From contig JALVCY010000047.1 in NCBI GenBank assembly GCA_027009605.1, positions 1 through 5,602 of the forward strand: a stretch of DNA of 5,602 bases, read 5' to 3'. The number at the start of each line of letters is the position of its first letter. Position 1 is the first letter of the stretch. Shown one piece after another: positions 1 through 5,529 of the stretch. The notes under the pieces are model-generated. The model did no database searches, had not been told where the DNA came from, and worked only from the letters and a program-made list of their open reading frames with translations. Source of the stretch: Saprospiraceae bacterium (GTDB lineage Bacteria; Bacteroidota; Bacteroidia; Chitinophagales; Saprospiraceae). Position numbers and translations under genes: made by a program.

Positions 1-1
1 C

Positions 2-1435
2 CTCCAAAAAGCGGCATCCGGATATGACAGTCTAAAAGGTCAAATCGATGAAACGATGACCCGCTATGATGGTTTTTTGCCGACCGTCCATAGGAGTATC
101 CAAAAATTGGCCGGTGCCAATCAAGGCTTTTCGGACAAGCTGGATGCCATACTCACCAATAAATGGATTGGGCCGGTACTGTTTTTTGTGATTATATTTT
201 TTGTTTTTCAAGCCATATATTCATGGGCTTCTTATCCGATGGATTGGATAGATGGCTGGTTTTCAAGCCTTAACAATTGGGTGAAATCAACTATGCCAGA
301 AGGTTGGTTTAGAGACTTGCTGGCAGATGGGATTATTGCCGGATTGGGCGGGATTGTAATTTTTATTCCACAGATTGCTATTTTATTCTTTTTGATTGGG
401 CTTTTGGAGGAGATAGGTTATATGGCGCGGGCAGTGTTTTTGTTTGACCGGTTGATGCAGCGATTTGGCTTGAGTGGGCGGAGTATAGTGTCTTTGATTT
501 CAGGAGGAGCTTGTGCGATTCCGGCGATTATGACGACGCGTACCATCAGCAATTGGAAGGAGCGTTTGACAACCATATTGACGATTCCATTTATTAGTTG
601 TTCGGCTAGGTTGCCGGTTTATGTGTTGTTGGTTGGTATTGCTGTGCCCGAAAAATACTTTTGGGGAATTGGGCTTCAAGGTTTGGTCTTTACGGGTTTG
701 TATGTGTTGGGTATTGCGGCGGCCTTGTTGAGTTCGCTTGCGCTAAAATACATCATCAAAACGCAAGAAATAGGCTATTTGGCGATGCAATTACCTTCGT
801 ATCGGCTACCTGTCTGGCGGAATATTTTTATGGAGATGTGGGAGAAGACGAGCTCGTTTGTGATTGGTGCGGGTAAAATAATTATGATCATATCCATTGT
901 GATATGGGGGATGGCCAGCTATGGTCCTGACGGTGCCATGGCTCGTGCTACGCAGCAGGCGCAGAAAGTCGCATTTCAGCAAAATATGAGTCAGGCAGAA
1001 ACCCAAAATCTAATGGCTTCTTATCGGTTAGAAAATTCTTATGCCGGTCATTTGGGCAAGTTTATTGAGCCGGCCATCCAACCCCTAGGCTATGATTGGA
1101 AAATCGGTATTGCCTTGCTTACCTCGTTTGCGGCACGAGAAGTATTTGTGGGTACGATGTCCACGATTTATAGCCTTGGCGAAGGGGCCGATGATCGGAG
1201 CTTACGAGAAAAAATAACGAATTATCGAAATTCAAAAGGAGAGATTGTTTTTACTACAGCAACTTCGTTTTCTCTTTTGATATTTTATGTTTTTGCGATG
1301 CAGTGTATGAGTACTTTGGCGATAGTGAAGCGGGAGACGAATAGCTGGAAATGGCCGGTTTTGCAGTTTTTCTTTATGACGGGATGGGCTTATTTGGCGG
1401 CTTTTTTGGTTTATTGGGGTATTGGTGGGGGATGA
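2..1435 (+). CDS. feoB: Ferrous iron transport protein B, C-terminal part (5'-truncated by window edge)
   Basis: FeoB is the inner-membrane Fe(II) permease: an N-terminal cytosolic GTPase domain followed by a membrane pore. The reading frame is open to the left edge, so the Met at 56 is internal. 477 codons are visible; the missing part should hold the G domain and most of its helical GDI domain. Numbering from the Met at 56, hydrophobic segments lie near residues 37-57, 92-117, 186-228, 264-287, 347-372, 400-424 and 433-456. Gate motif 1 is GGACAIPAIMTTR (149-162) followed by PFISCSARLPVY (178-189). Gate motif 2 is TSFAAREVFVGTMSTIY (356-372). Cys153, Cys182 and Cys417 fall where FeoB proteins carry conserved pore cysteines. 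The residue 295-335 stretch is a polar inter-helix loop. The protein ends in a glycine-rich WGIGGG. No accessory feo gene follows; the next 700 bp are non-coding. The family assignment is secure; only the N-terminus is unknown. Confidence 0.96.
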   Translation, partial: LQKAASGYDSLKGQIDETMTRYDGFLPTVHRSIQKLAGANQGFSDKLDAILTNKWIGPVLFFVIIFFVFQAIYSWASYPMDWIDGWFSSLNNWVKSTMPEGWFRDLLADGIIAGLGGIVIFIPQIAILFFLIGLLEEIGYMARAVFLFDRLMQRFGLSGRSIVSLISGGACAIPAIMTTRTISNWKERLTTILTIPFISCSARLPVYVLLVGIAVPEKYFWGIGLQGLVFTGLYVLGIAAALLSSLALKYIIKTQEIGYLAMQLPSYRLPVWRNIFMEMWEKTSSFVIGAGKIIMIISIVIWGMASYGPDGAMARATQQAQKVAFQQNMSQAETQNLMASYRLENSYAGHLGKFIEPAIQPLGYDWKIGIALLTSFAAREVFVGTMSTIYSLGEGADDRSLREKITNYRNSKGEIVFTTATSFSLLIFYVFAMQCMSTLAIVKRETNSWKWPVLQFFFMTGWAYLAAFLVYWGIGGG

Positions 1436-1560
1436 GCTTGGTTTTTGGTCTTTGGTCTTTGGGGCGCACCTGTGGCGCTTTTGGTCTTTGGCTTCGGTGG
1501 TGGTTTGTTCTTGGCTTCGTTTATTTCATTATTCGGTATTCTACATTCGATATTCTGTTA

Positions 1561-1689
1561 GTTGAGAAAGTTGAAGAAGTTGATTCGCTCGCAGGCTTCG
1601 CTAGTTGAAAAAGTTGAGACGTTCGCCTTCGGCTCTCTAGGTTGAGACTCGTCCTTCGGACTTCGTGGTTGAGAGCTTCGTAGGTTGAG
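1561..1689 (+). repeat. GTTGAGA units with small TTC-loop hairpins
   Basis: The heptamer GTTGAGA recurs at 1561-1567, 1613-1619, 1641-1647 and 1668-1674, with a shortened GTTGAG at 1684-1689 and an outlying copy at 1819-1825. Between the copies lie short perfect hairpins: GCC-TTC-GGC (1625-1633) and GTCC-TTC-GGAC (1651-1661). CTTCG recurs throughout. The pattern is an imperfect tandem array of roughly 20-30 bp units, decayed in length. It is non-coding and has no recognised function. Confidence 0.6.
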
Positions 1690-1739
1690 TTGATTTGGGT
1701 TTTTGTTTGGGTTTTTACTTCATCATTCGATATTCGGCA

Positions 1740-1770
1740 GTTACAAAGGTGTCGTACCTACGGCGCTCTA
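1740..1770 (+). repeat. GTTACAAAGGTGTCG element, left (degenerate hairpin) copy
   Basis: GTTACAAAGGTGTCG at 1740-1754 is identical to 5577-5591 at the right end of the window. It is followed by TACCTACGGCGCTC, where the other copy has CCCCTACGGGG, so the hairpin is mostly lost here. The G+C patch at 1464-1479 matches 1752-1767 at 12 of 16 positions and may be a further decayed copy. It looks like a member of a dispersed REP-like family; that assignment is inference. Confidence 0.65.
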
Positions 1771-1855
1771 TGCATGGTGATTGTTCTGTTCAGCATTCGA
1801 TATTTTGTTTGGTTTTTAGTTGAGAAAGGTAGAGAAGGTTTACTAGCTATGCATG

Positions 1856-1904
1856 CATTCTGTTCAATTGTTCAAAGCGTTGAGTTTGCTCCGAAAAGTC
1901 GGGT
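1856..1904 (+). repeat. Dispersed direct repeat, copy A (49 bp)
   Basis: This stretch matches 5424-5463 on the same strand. The first 17 bases (CATTCTGTTCAATTGTT) are identical. Copy A then has nine extra bases (CAAAGCGTT), and the last 23 bases differ at only two positions. Upstream of both copies lie TAGCT and GCAT, so the homology may reach a little further left. It is non-coding in both places. Confidence 0.8.
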
Positions 1905-1956
1905 TTTTGAAATCGTTGGAACAGTTGCCAAATATTATTTTGATGGAATGCCTTCT

Positions 1957-2054
1957 GTTCAAGCGTTCAAGCGTTCAATCGTTCAACTGATTGTACATAA
2001 CTAGTTGATTTCCAGTACCTTCGATTGAACAGTTGAACAGTTGAACGATTGAAC
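1957..2054. repeat. Opposed arrays of four 8-bp GTTCAA units (large inverted repeat)
   Basis: Left arm: GTTCAAGC, GTTCAAGC, GTTCAATC, GTTCAACT at 1957-1988. Right arm: GATTGAAC, AGTTGAAC, AGTTGAAC, GATTGAAC at 2023-2054, which is the same unit family on the opposite strand. A perfect 17-bp inverted repeat pairs 1973-1989 with 2038-2054, with a 48-bp loop containing the palindrome AACTAGTT. The right arm ends 27 bp before the -7 box of xerD, so it could act as an operator or as a terminator-like barrier for upstream transcription, but there is no U-tract after it. It could equally be a neutral repeat. Confidence 0.85.
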
Positions 2055-2081
2055 AAAATCACCAAACAGAATAAAATTTGG

Positions 2082-2089
2082 TAGTTTTG
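2082..2089 (+). promoter_or_regulatory. Candidate Bacteroidota -7 box for xerD
   Basis: TAGTTTTG fits TAnnTTTG, the -7 element used by the primary sigma factor of Bacteroidota. It predicts transcription starting near 2095 and a leader of about 40 nt before the ATG at 2134. No TTTG/TTG is seen at the expected -33 spacing; the nearest TTG upstream lies 30 bp away, inside the inverted-repeat array. Confidence 0.5.
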
Positions 2090-2133
2090 CATCAGAATAC
2101 TTTTAGGAGAAACTCATCGTTAAACCATTAATC

Positions 2134-3039
2134 ATGACCTGGAAAGAAGCCATTCAACGTTTTGAAGCGTATCTGATGTACGAACGCGGATTGTCTGAAC
2201 ATTCGGTGAAGGCCTATGTGCGCGATATTGAGAAATTGGAGCAATTTTTAGCCTTGGGTGATAGCCCCTTGACTCCGGTTGAAGTGCAAACAGATGACTT
2301 GCGGCAAATGCTGATTTGGATGGGAGAGATGGGGTTGGAAAAGACATCACGTGCTCGCATTCTCTCGGGGATTCGTGCTTTTTACAAGTATTTGTTGGTG
2401 GATGATTTGATATCCGATAATCCGGCTGCATTGTTAGATATGCCGAAATCTAGTCGGCGGATTCCGGACGTCTTGCGGTATGATGAAATCCAAGCCATGC
2501 TGGACGCTATAGACTTGTCCACCGGCCACGGGACACGCAATCGAGCGATGATTGAAACCTTGTATGCTTGTGGACTACGGGTGACAGAATTGGTGACCTT
2601 GAGACGCTCTAATTTTTTTCCGGAAATCAGCTTAATCAAAGTCATCGGCAAAAACAATAAGGAAAGATTGATTCCCATCGGAGAAGAAGCCATCAAACAC
2701 ATCCAACTCTACATCGAAGGGGTGAGAAGAAAACAATTGAATATTGATCCCAAGCACGAAGATTTTTTATTTCTGAATCGCCGGGGCAAGAAGTTAACAA
2801 GAGTGTATGTCTTTTTGATGGTCAAGGATTTGGCGAAAGCCGCCGGAATTCAAAAGAAAGTCAGTCCACATACTTTTCGGCATTCCTTTGCGACTCACCT
2901 GATTGAAGGGGGGGCGAATCTAAAGGCCGTACAAGATATGCTCGGTCATGAATCCATTACAACAACAGAAATTTATACGCATCTGGATACAGCTTATTTG
3001 CGGGATACCATTTTGCGGTTTCATCCTTTGAACCGATGA
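2134..3039 (+). CDS. xerD: Site-specific tyrosine recombinase XerD
   Basis: XerD acts with XerC or a single Xer partner at the chromosomal dif site to resolve chromosome dimers at division. The 301-residue length is typical. Residues 1-95 form the SAM-like core-binding domain (EAYLMYERGLSEHSVKAY, then ILSGIRAFYKYL). Residues 110-301 are the catalytic domain. The full catalytic set is present: Arg149 in CGLRVTEL, Lys173 in GKNNKER, His246 and Arg249 in HTFRHSFATHL, His272 in LGH, and nucleophile Tyr281 in EIYTHLD. The spacing is almost that of E. coli XerD. The ATG at 2134 is the only reasonable start: the frame closes at a TAG at 2104-2106 with no other start between. AGGAGA at 2105-2110 is too far away to be a normal ribosome site. 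XerD is preferred over XerC or a phage integrase because of length, motif spelling and the chromosomal core setting. No dif-like site is seen nearby. Confidence 0.93.
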   Translation: MTWKEAIQRFEAYLMYERGLSEHSVKAYVRDIEKLEQFLALGDSPLTPVEVQTDDLRQMLIWMGEMGLEKTSRARILSGIRAFYKYLLVDDLISDNPAALLDMPKSSRRIPDVLRYDEIQAMLDAIDLSTGHGTRNRAMIETLYACGLRVTELVTLRRSNFFPEISLIKVIGKNNKERLIPIGEEAIKHIQLYIEGVRRKQLNIDPKHEDFLFLNRRGKKLTRVYVFLMVKDLAKAAGIQKKVSPHTFRHSFATHLIEGGANLKAVQDMLGHESITTTEIYTHLDTAYLRDTILRFHPLNR

Positions 3040-3047
3040 GCTTGCGC

Positions 3048-3068
3048 TGAAAAAGTTGATTTTTTTCA
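3048..3068 (+). terminator. Weak AT-only hairpin after xerD
   Basis: TGAAAAA (3048-3054) can pair with TTTTTCA (3062-3068) around a short loop, and the 3' side is a run of seven T. It lies 9 bp past the xerD stop. The stem has almost no G+C, so terminator strength is doubtful. The 12-mer TGAAAAAGTTGA here also occurs at 1606-1617, so this may simply be repeat-derived. Confidence 0.3.
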
Positions 3069-3152
3069 CCACTCACCACTCACCACTCACTACTCACTAC
3101 TCACTACTCACTACTCACTACTCACTACTCACTACTCACTACTCACTACTCA
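3067..3152. repeat. 7-bp tandem repeat, about 12 copies, between convergent genes
   Basis: After a partial CAC come three units of CACTCAC (3070-3090), then eight units of TACTCAC (3091-3146), then a partial TACTCA (3147-3152). Every unit within each block is identical, so the array is young or homogenised. Because 7 is not a multiple of 3, the frame rotates every unit. An open frame through it (TTG at 3056 to 3295) reads a THYSLLT-type periodic peptide and overlaps the end of the minus-strand gene; it is not credible as a gene. The array fills most of the 149-bp gap between the xerD stop and the opposing gene's stop. Confidence 0.95.
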
Positions 3153-3188
3153 AAGAATCCTCAACCAAGCCGCCTACGCCCGTCACCC

Positions 3189-5012
3189 CTAAACTTCAAC
3201 TTTCTTGCTCTCCTCGACGATGGTTTCGATTTCATAGTTCAAGAGATTTAGGAGTTTTTCGCTTATTTCTAATTCCGAAAGGATGGTGGCTCTAGTATTG
3301 ATAAATCTGTCTTTGGTCTGCACAAACAAATCTTTGTAGTATTGGATGCCTTCCTTCATATTGGTCACAAAGCGAGTTAGATATTTCTCTTGCTTTTTGT
3401 CCATGGTATCTTTGGCAGCATCTACCTTTTCTTTGAGGTAGTCAATGTACATTTTAAGCTCTTTGATGAACATATTCGGGCGGTCATTGCGGGCAATAAT
3501 ATTGGTACGGCCATAGACATGATCCATCATTTCCGCAAGGCTGACCTTACGGGAAAAATAGGCCATATTGGGGCCGGGACAGACTAAAACCGCTTCTCCT
3601 TCTACCTTGTTGTCCGCACCGTTGACGGTGAGCGCCGAAGTGCCAAGTCCAACGCAAAGGCAGGATTTATTGACAATTTTTCTATAGGCAATCTGATATT
3701 TTTCTTTGTCTAGTCCCTTACTGTCTAACTCCTTGATTTTTAGCTTCTGATATTGGCGAGATGCTTCACAGATAGGTTTTTCTGTAAACTCGGTATTGTA
3801 TGTTAAATATTGTTTAGGACAGGGACTCCCCGGACGACCGGCTGCAATTAAGGCTTCTTTTTCTAAGTCTTTGGTGTTGTTCCGAAGATTGTTAAAAGGG
3901 ATGCCAAGGGGCGACACACTACTGACGTACAAGTCTTTTTCTTCGGCATTCATGAGTTTGTTCATGGTGATTTCATCCACTGAAGAAGCTTCGGGGACTA
4001 GCAAAAATGGGGTTCCCCAACCCACAGAATCCACTTTGTAATGATCCAATAAGAATTCGTGTTCTTCAGCGGTACCGACTCCACCTTGTGCGGTGATTTT
4101 GAGCGGGAGGGTGTCTGTGGGGACAACCCGGCCTTTTTTCTCTAGGGCAGGTTTCAAAATAGCAAAAATCGCTTCTCGCAAATCTTCTTTTTTGTTCATG
4201 AATTCATTTAATATGGGCCCAAACAAAAAGCCATCCGTGGCAAAAGCATGCCCCCCACAATTTAAGCCGGATTCAATTCTAAATTCAGAGACCCAAAGTC
4301 CTTTCTTTGCTAAAAATTTGCCCTGAATAATCGCTGACCGGTAGTCACTGACCTTGAGCACGATTTTTTTCTTTATATAACCGGACTCGTCGGGATAGAA
4401 ACCATCAAACTCTTCGGCATAACCATAAAGTCTAGGGTTCATTCCGGCAGAAAAGACGAGAGAAGATTCCAAGACACTAGTCGCAAAACCCCGGATACCG
4501 GCAAAAGCATCATTGTATTCAATGGGCAGGGCTTCCCCATTTTTGTAATTGGTTTGATCTACTTTCGTCATGATATTGACGTCAATGCTTCCCATTTTTA
4601 GGGCATTTTTTGCCCAATTCTTGATTTCGTCCATGTTGGGCATCTTTTCCATCAATTCAAAGAACTCATTCTTGATGGACGATGTATTGGGAAGCATGTC
4701 GATATATTTCTTCAGTTCGCTGCCGGCTTCAAAAGTAGATGCCTTTAGATCTTCAAACTTATCGGTAGCTATTTTGTGCATTAAGTTGAGATAGGCCGTA
4801 ATTCTTTTCGCACGGAAATCTTCAATCTTGGTCGTAATTTCTTCATAAGGAATCAAAAACTTCTCACAATAAGCCTTTCTCATCTTTTCAATAAGGATGT
4901 CATCTCCAAGGGAAAGTACGGAGTCAATTCCATATTGTGCCACCTTCGCCGGCGTATCAATCGTAAACCCAAGACCCATGATGGGAATGTGCATAGAATG
5001 TGCCTTAACCAT
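3189..5012 (-). CDS. Uncharacterised protein, probable FMN-dependent TIM-barrel (nitronate monooxygenase-like)
   Basis: A 607-residue protein that I cannot name. Three stretches recall the nitronate monooxygenase/2-nitropropane dioxygenase superfamily: an N-terminal HIPIMGLGFTIDTPAKVAQYG (residues 8-28, like the P-x-GMG start), ESGLNCGGHAF (247-257, like the AGGH substrate loop), and ITAQGGVGTAEE with VGWGTPFLLVPEAS (306-317, 330-343, like the phosphate-binding AxGGI and GTxFxxxxE). The inferred role is an FMN oxidoreductase, substrate unknown. It is longer than usual members (about 310-370). Extra parts are a helical insert after residue 40, a cysteine-bearing region (C398, C415, C451, C453, C478) and a charged helical tail (510-607). 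There is no signal peptide or membrane span. The ATG at 5012 is chosen as start. The longer frame to 5048 begins with TTG inside the -7 box, so that TTG would not be transcribed. The ATG at 4994 is an alternative. It is monocistronic and converges on xerD. Confidence 0.6.
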   Translation of the reverse strand: MVKAHSMHIPIMGLGFTIDTPAKVAQYGIDSVLSLGDDILIEKMRKAYCEKFLIPYEEITTKIEDFRAKRITAYLNLMHKIATDKFEDLKASTFEAGSELKKYIDMLPNTSSIKNEFFELMEKMPNMDEIKNWAKNALKMGSIDVNIMTKVDQTNYKNGEALPIEYNDAFAGIRGFATSVLESSLVFSAGMNPRLYGYAEEFDGFYPDESGYIKKKIVLKVSDYRSAIIQGKFLAKKGLWVSEFRIESGLNCGGHAFATDGFLFGPILNEFMNKKEDLREAIFAILKPALEKKGRVVPTDTLPLKITAQGGVGTAEEHEFLLDHYKVDSVGWGTPFLLVPEASSVDEITMNKLMNAEEKDLYVSSVSPLGIPFNNLRNNTKDLEKEALIAAGRPGSPCPKQYLTYNTEFTEKPICEASRQYQKLKIKELDSKGLDKEKYQIAYRKIVNKSCLCVGLGTSALTVNGADNKVEGEAVLVCPGPNMAYFSRKVSLAEMMDHVYGRTNIIARNDRPNMFIKELKMYIDYLKEKVDAAKDTMDKKQEKYLTRFVTNMKEGIQYYKDLFVQTKDRFINTRATILSELEISEKLLNLLNYEIETIVEESKKVEV

Positions 5013-5045
5013 AACGCTTTCATTTTTAATTTGAAATAAGTGGGG

Positions 5046-5053
5046 CAAATATA
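5046..5053 (-). promoter_or_regulatory. Bacteroidota -7 box for the minus-strand gene
   Basis: Read on the minus strand this is TATATTTG, a perfect TAnnTTTG. Transcription would start near 5040, giving a leader of about 25-30 nt with an A-rich stretch (ATTAAAAATGAAAG) before the ATG at 5012. No clear -33 TTG lies at the expected distance. The position rules out the TTG at 5048 as a start codon. Confidence 0.6.
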
Positions 5054-5125
5054 GGGCTTTAACCTGATTAGGATGCTATTTAGTGCTTAAAATCATGACT
5101 TTTGCAAAGGTCTAATTTAAGTTTT

Positions 5126-5157
5126 GGTATTTCGGTGTCCGGGTATTTTGGTTGCCG
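5126..5157 (+). repeat. Degenerate 16-bp tandem repeat
   Basis: GGTATTTCGGTGTCCG (5126-5141) is followed directly by GGTATTTTGGTTGCCG (5142-5157); 13 of 16 positions agree. Only two units are present. It lies more than 70 bp upstream of the minus-strand promoter. Confidence 0.5.
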
Positions 5158-5293
5158 GCTACGGAATACTCTAGTTTGTTGATGGTAAAGGGTTGAAGGT
5201 CAGGATGTTACAAAAATCCGGCTTGGGCTCTCCGAAAAATGCCATTCCCAAATAAAGCGAATTGAGTTTAGAATATTTTTGTAAAGAGTCCCG

Positions 5294-5327
5294 AAAACTT
5301 CCAGAATCACGGGGTTTTTGGAGTTTT
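5294..5327. repeat. Imperfect inverted repeat
   Basis: AAAACTTCCA (5294-5303) pairs with TGGAGTTTT (5319-5327) with one bulged T, leaving a 15-base loop. No U-tract follows on the plus strand, so a terminator role is not supported. Confidence 0.35.
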
Positions 5328-5423
5328 GAAACTTTAGGGGCTAATTTGACTATTGATTTTTCGGTCTAATTGATGAGCTTGATCCGAAAAGCCGTTTTTT
5401 TGAGATAGCTGGAAAAAAGCATA

Positions 5424-5463
5424 CATTCTGTTCAATTGTTGAGTTTACTCCTAAAAGTCGGGT
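5424..5463 (+). repeat. Dispersed direct repeat, copy B (40 bp)
   Basis: Second copy of the element at 1856-1904, in the same orientation. It lacks the nine bases CAAAGCGTT and has two substitutions in the last 23 bases. The missing segment in copy A is bounded by GTT on both sides, which fits slippage or recombination between GTT triplets. Confidence 0.8.
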
Positions 5464-5529
5464 GTGGTGGTTTGTTCTTGAGCCCACAAAATTTTTTTTG
5501 GTTTCTTTTTGATAACTAGTGCGACCGAG

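Larger units (their letters stand above)
1544..1804. repeat. Three dispersed copies of CATTCGATATT
   Basis: The 11-mer CATTCGATATT occurs at 1544-1554, 1724-1734 and 1794-1804, and a variant ATTCGGTATTC lies just before the first copy (1532-1542). The middle copy directly precedes the GTTACAAAGGTGTCG element. A looser relative (TGCGATATTGTC, 5564-5575) precedes the equivalent element at the right end of the window. This suggests the two modules belong to one longer repeat. No function is known to me. Confidence 0.6.
1436..2133. other. Repeat-rich intergenic region between feoB and xerD
   Basis: About 700 bp without a credible gene. Open frames here (for example 1351-1608 and 1690-2004) translate repeat modules into low-complexity, Phe/Val/Trp-rich strings, show no family motif and lack a start context. 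The region starts with TTTGGTC units (1444-1450, 1451-1457, 1480-1486), then a G+C patch GGCGCACCTGTGGCGC (1463-1478), then the repeat modules listed separately. No strong intrinsic terminator for feoB is visible; the G+C patch followed by TTTT is only a weak candidate because its perfect stem is just GCGC/GCGC. Confidence 0.75.

Noticed and set aside
1463..1484. Intrinsic terminator of feoB (G+C patch followed by TTTT)
   Set aside because: The perfect stem is only four base pairs and the T-run is short; it is better explained as a decayed hairpin repeat.
1351..1608. Open frame of 85 codons overlapping the end of feoB
   Set aside because: Its first third is an out-of-frame shadow of feoB and the rest translates TTTGGTC and CTTCG repeats.
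1690..2004. Open frame of 104 codons on the + strand
   Set aside because: It reads through the CATTCGATATT, GTTACAAAGGTGTCG, GTTGAGA and GTTCAA repeat modules; the peptide (including LQRCRTYGAL) is translated repeat with no family motif.
1989..2022. Possible dif site for XerD in the loop of the inverted array
   Set aside because: It has an AACTAGTT palindrome, but I see no 11-bp XerC arm, 6-bp spacer and 11-bp XerD arm resembling known dif sequences.
2134..3039. Phage or integrative-element integrase with attachment sites
   Set aside because: Length, motif spelling and catalytic spacing match housekeeping XerD; there is no tRNA, direct att repeat or cargo next to it.
3067..3152. CRISPR array
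   Set aside because: The period is 7 bp with no spacers, so it is a simple tandem repeat.
3056..3295. Open frame with THYSLLT periodic peptide
   Set aside because: It begins with TTG in a hairpin, is generated by the 7-bp tandem repeat and runs antisense into the end of the minus-strand gene.
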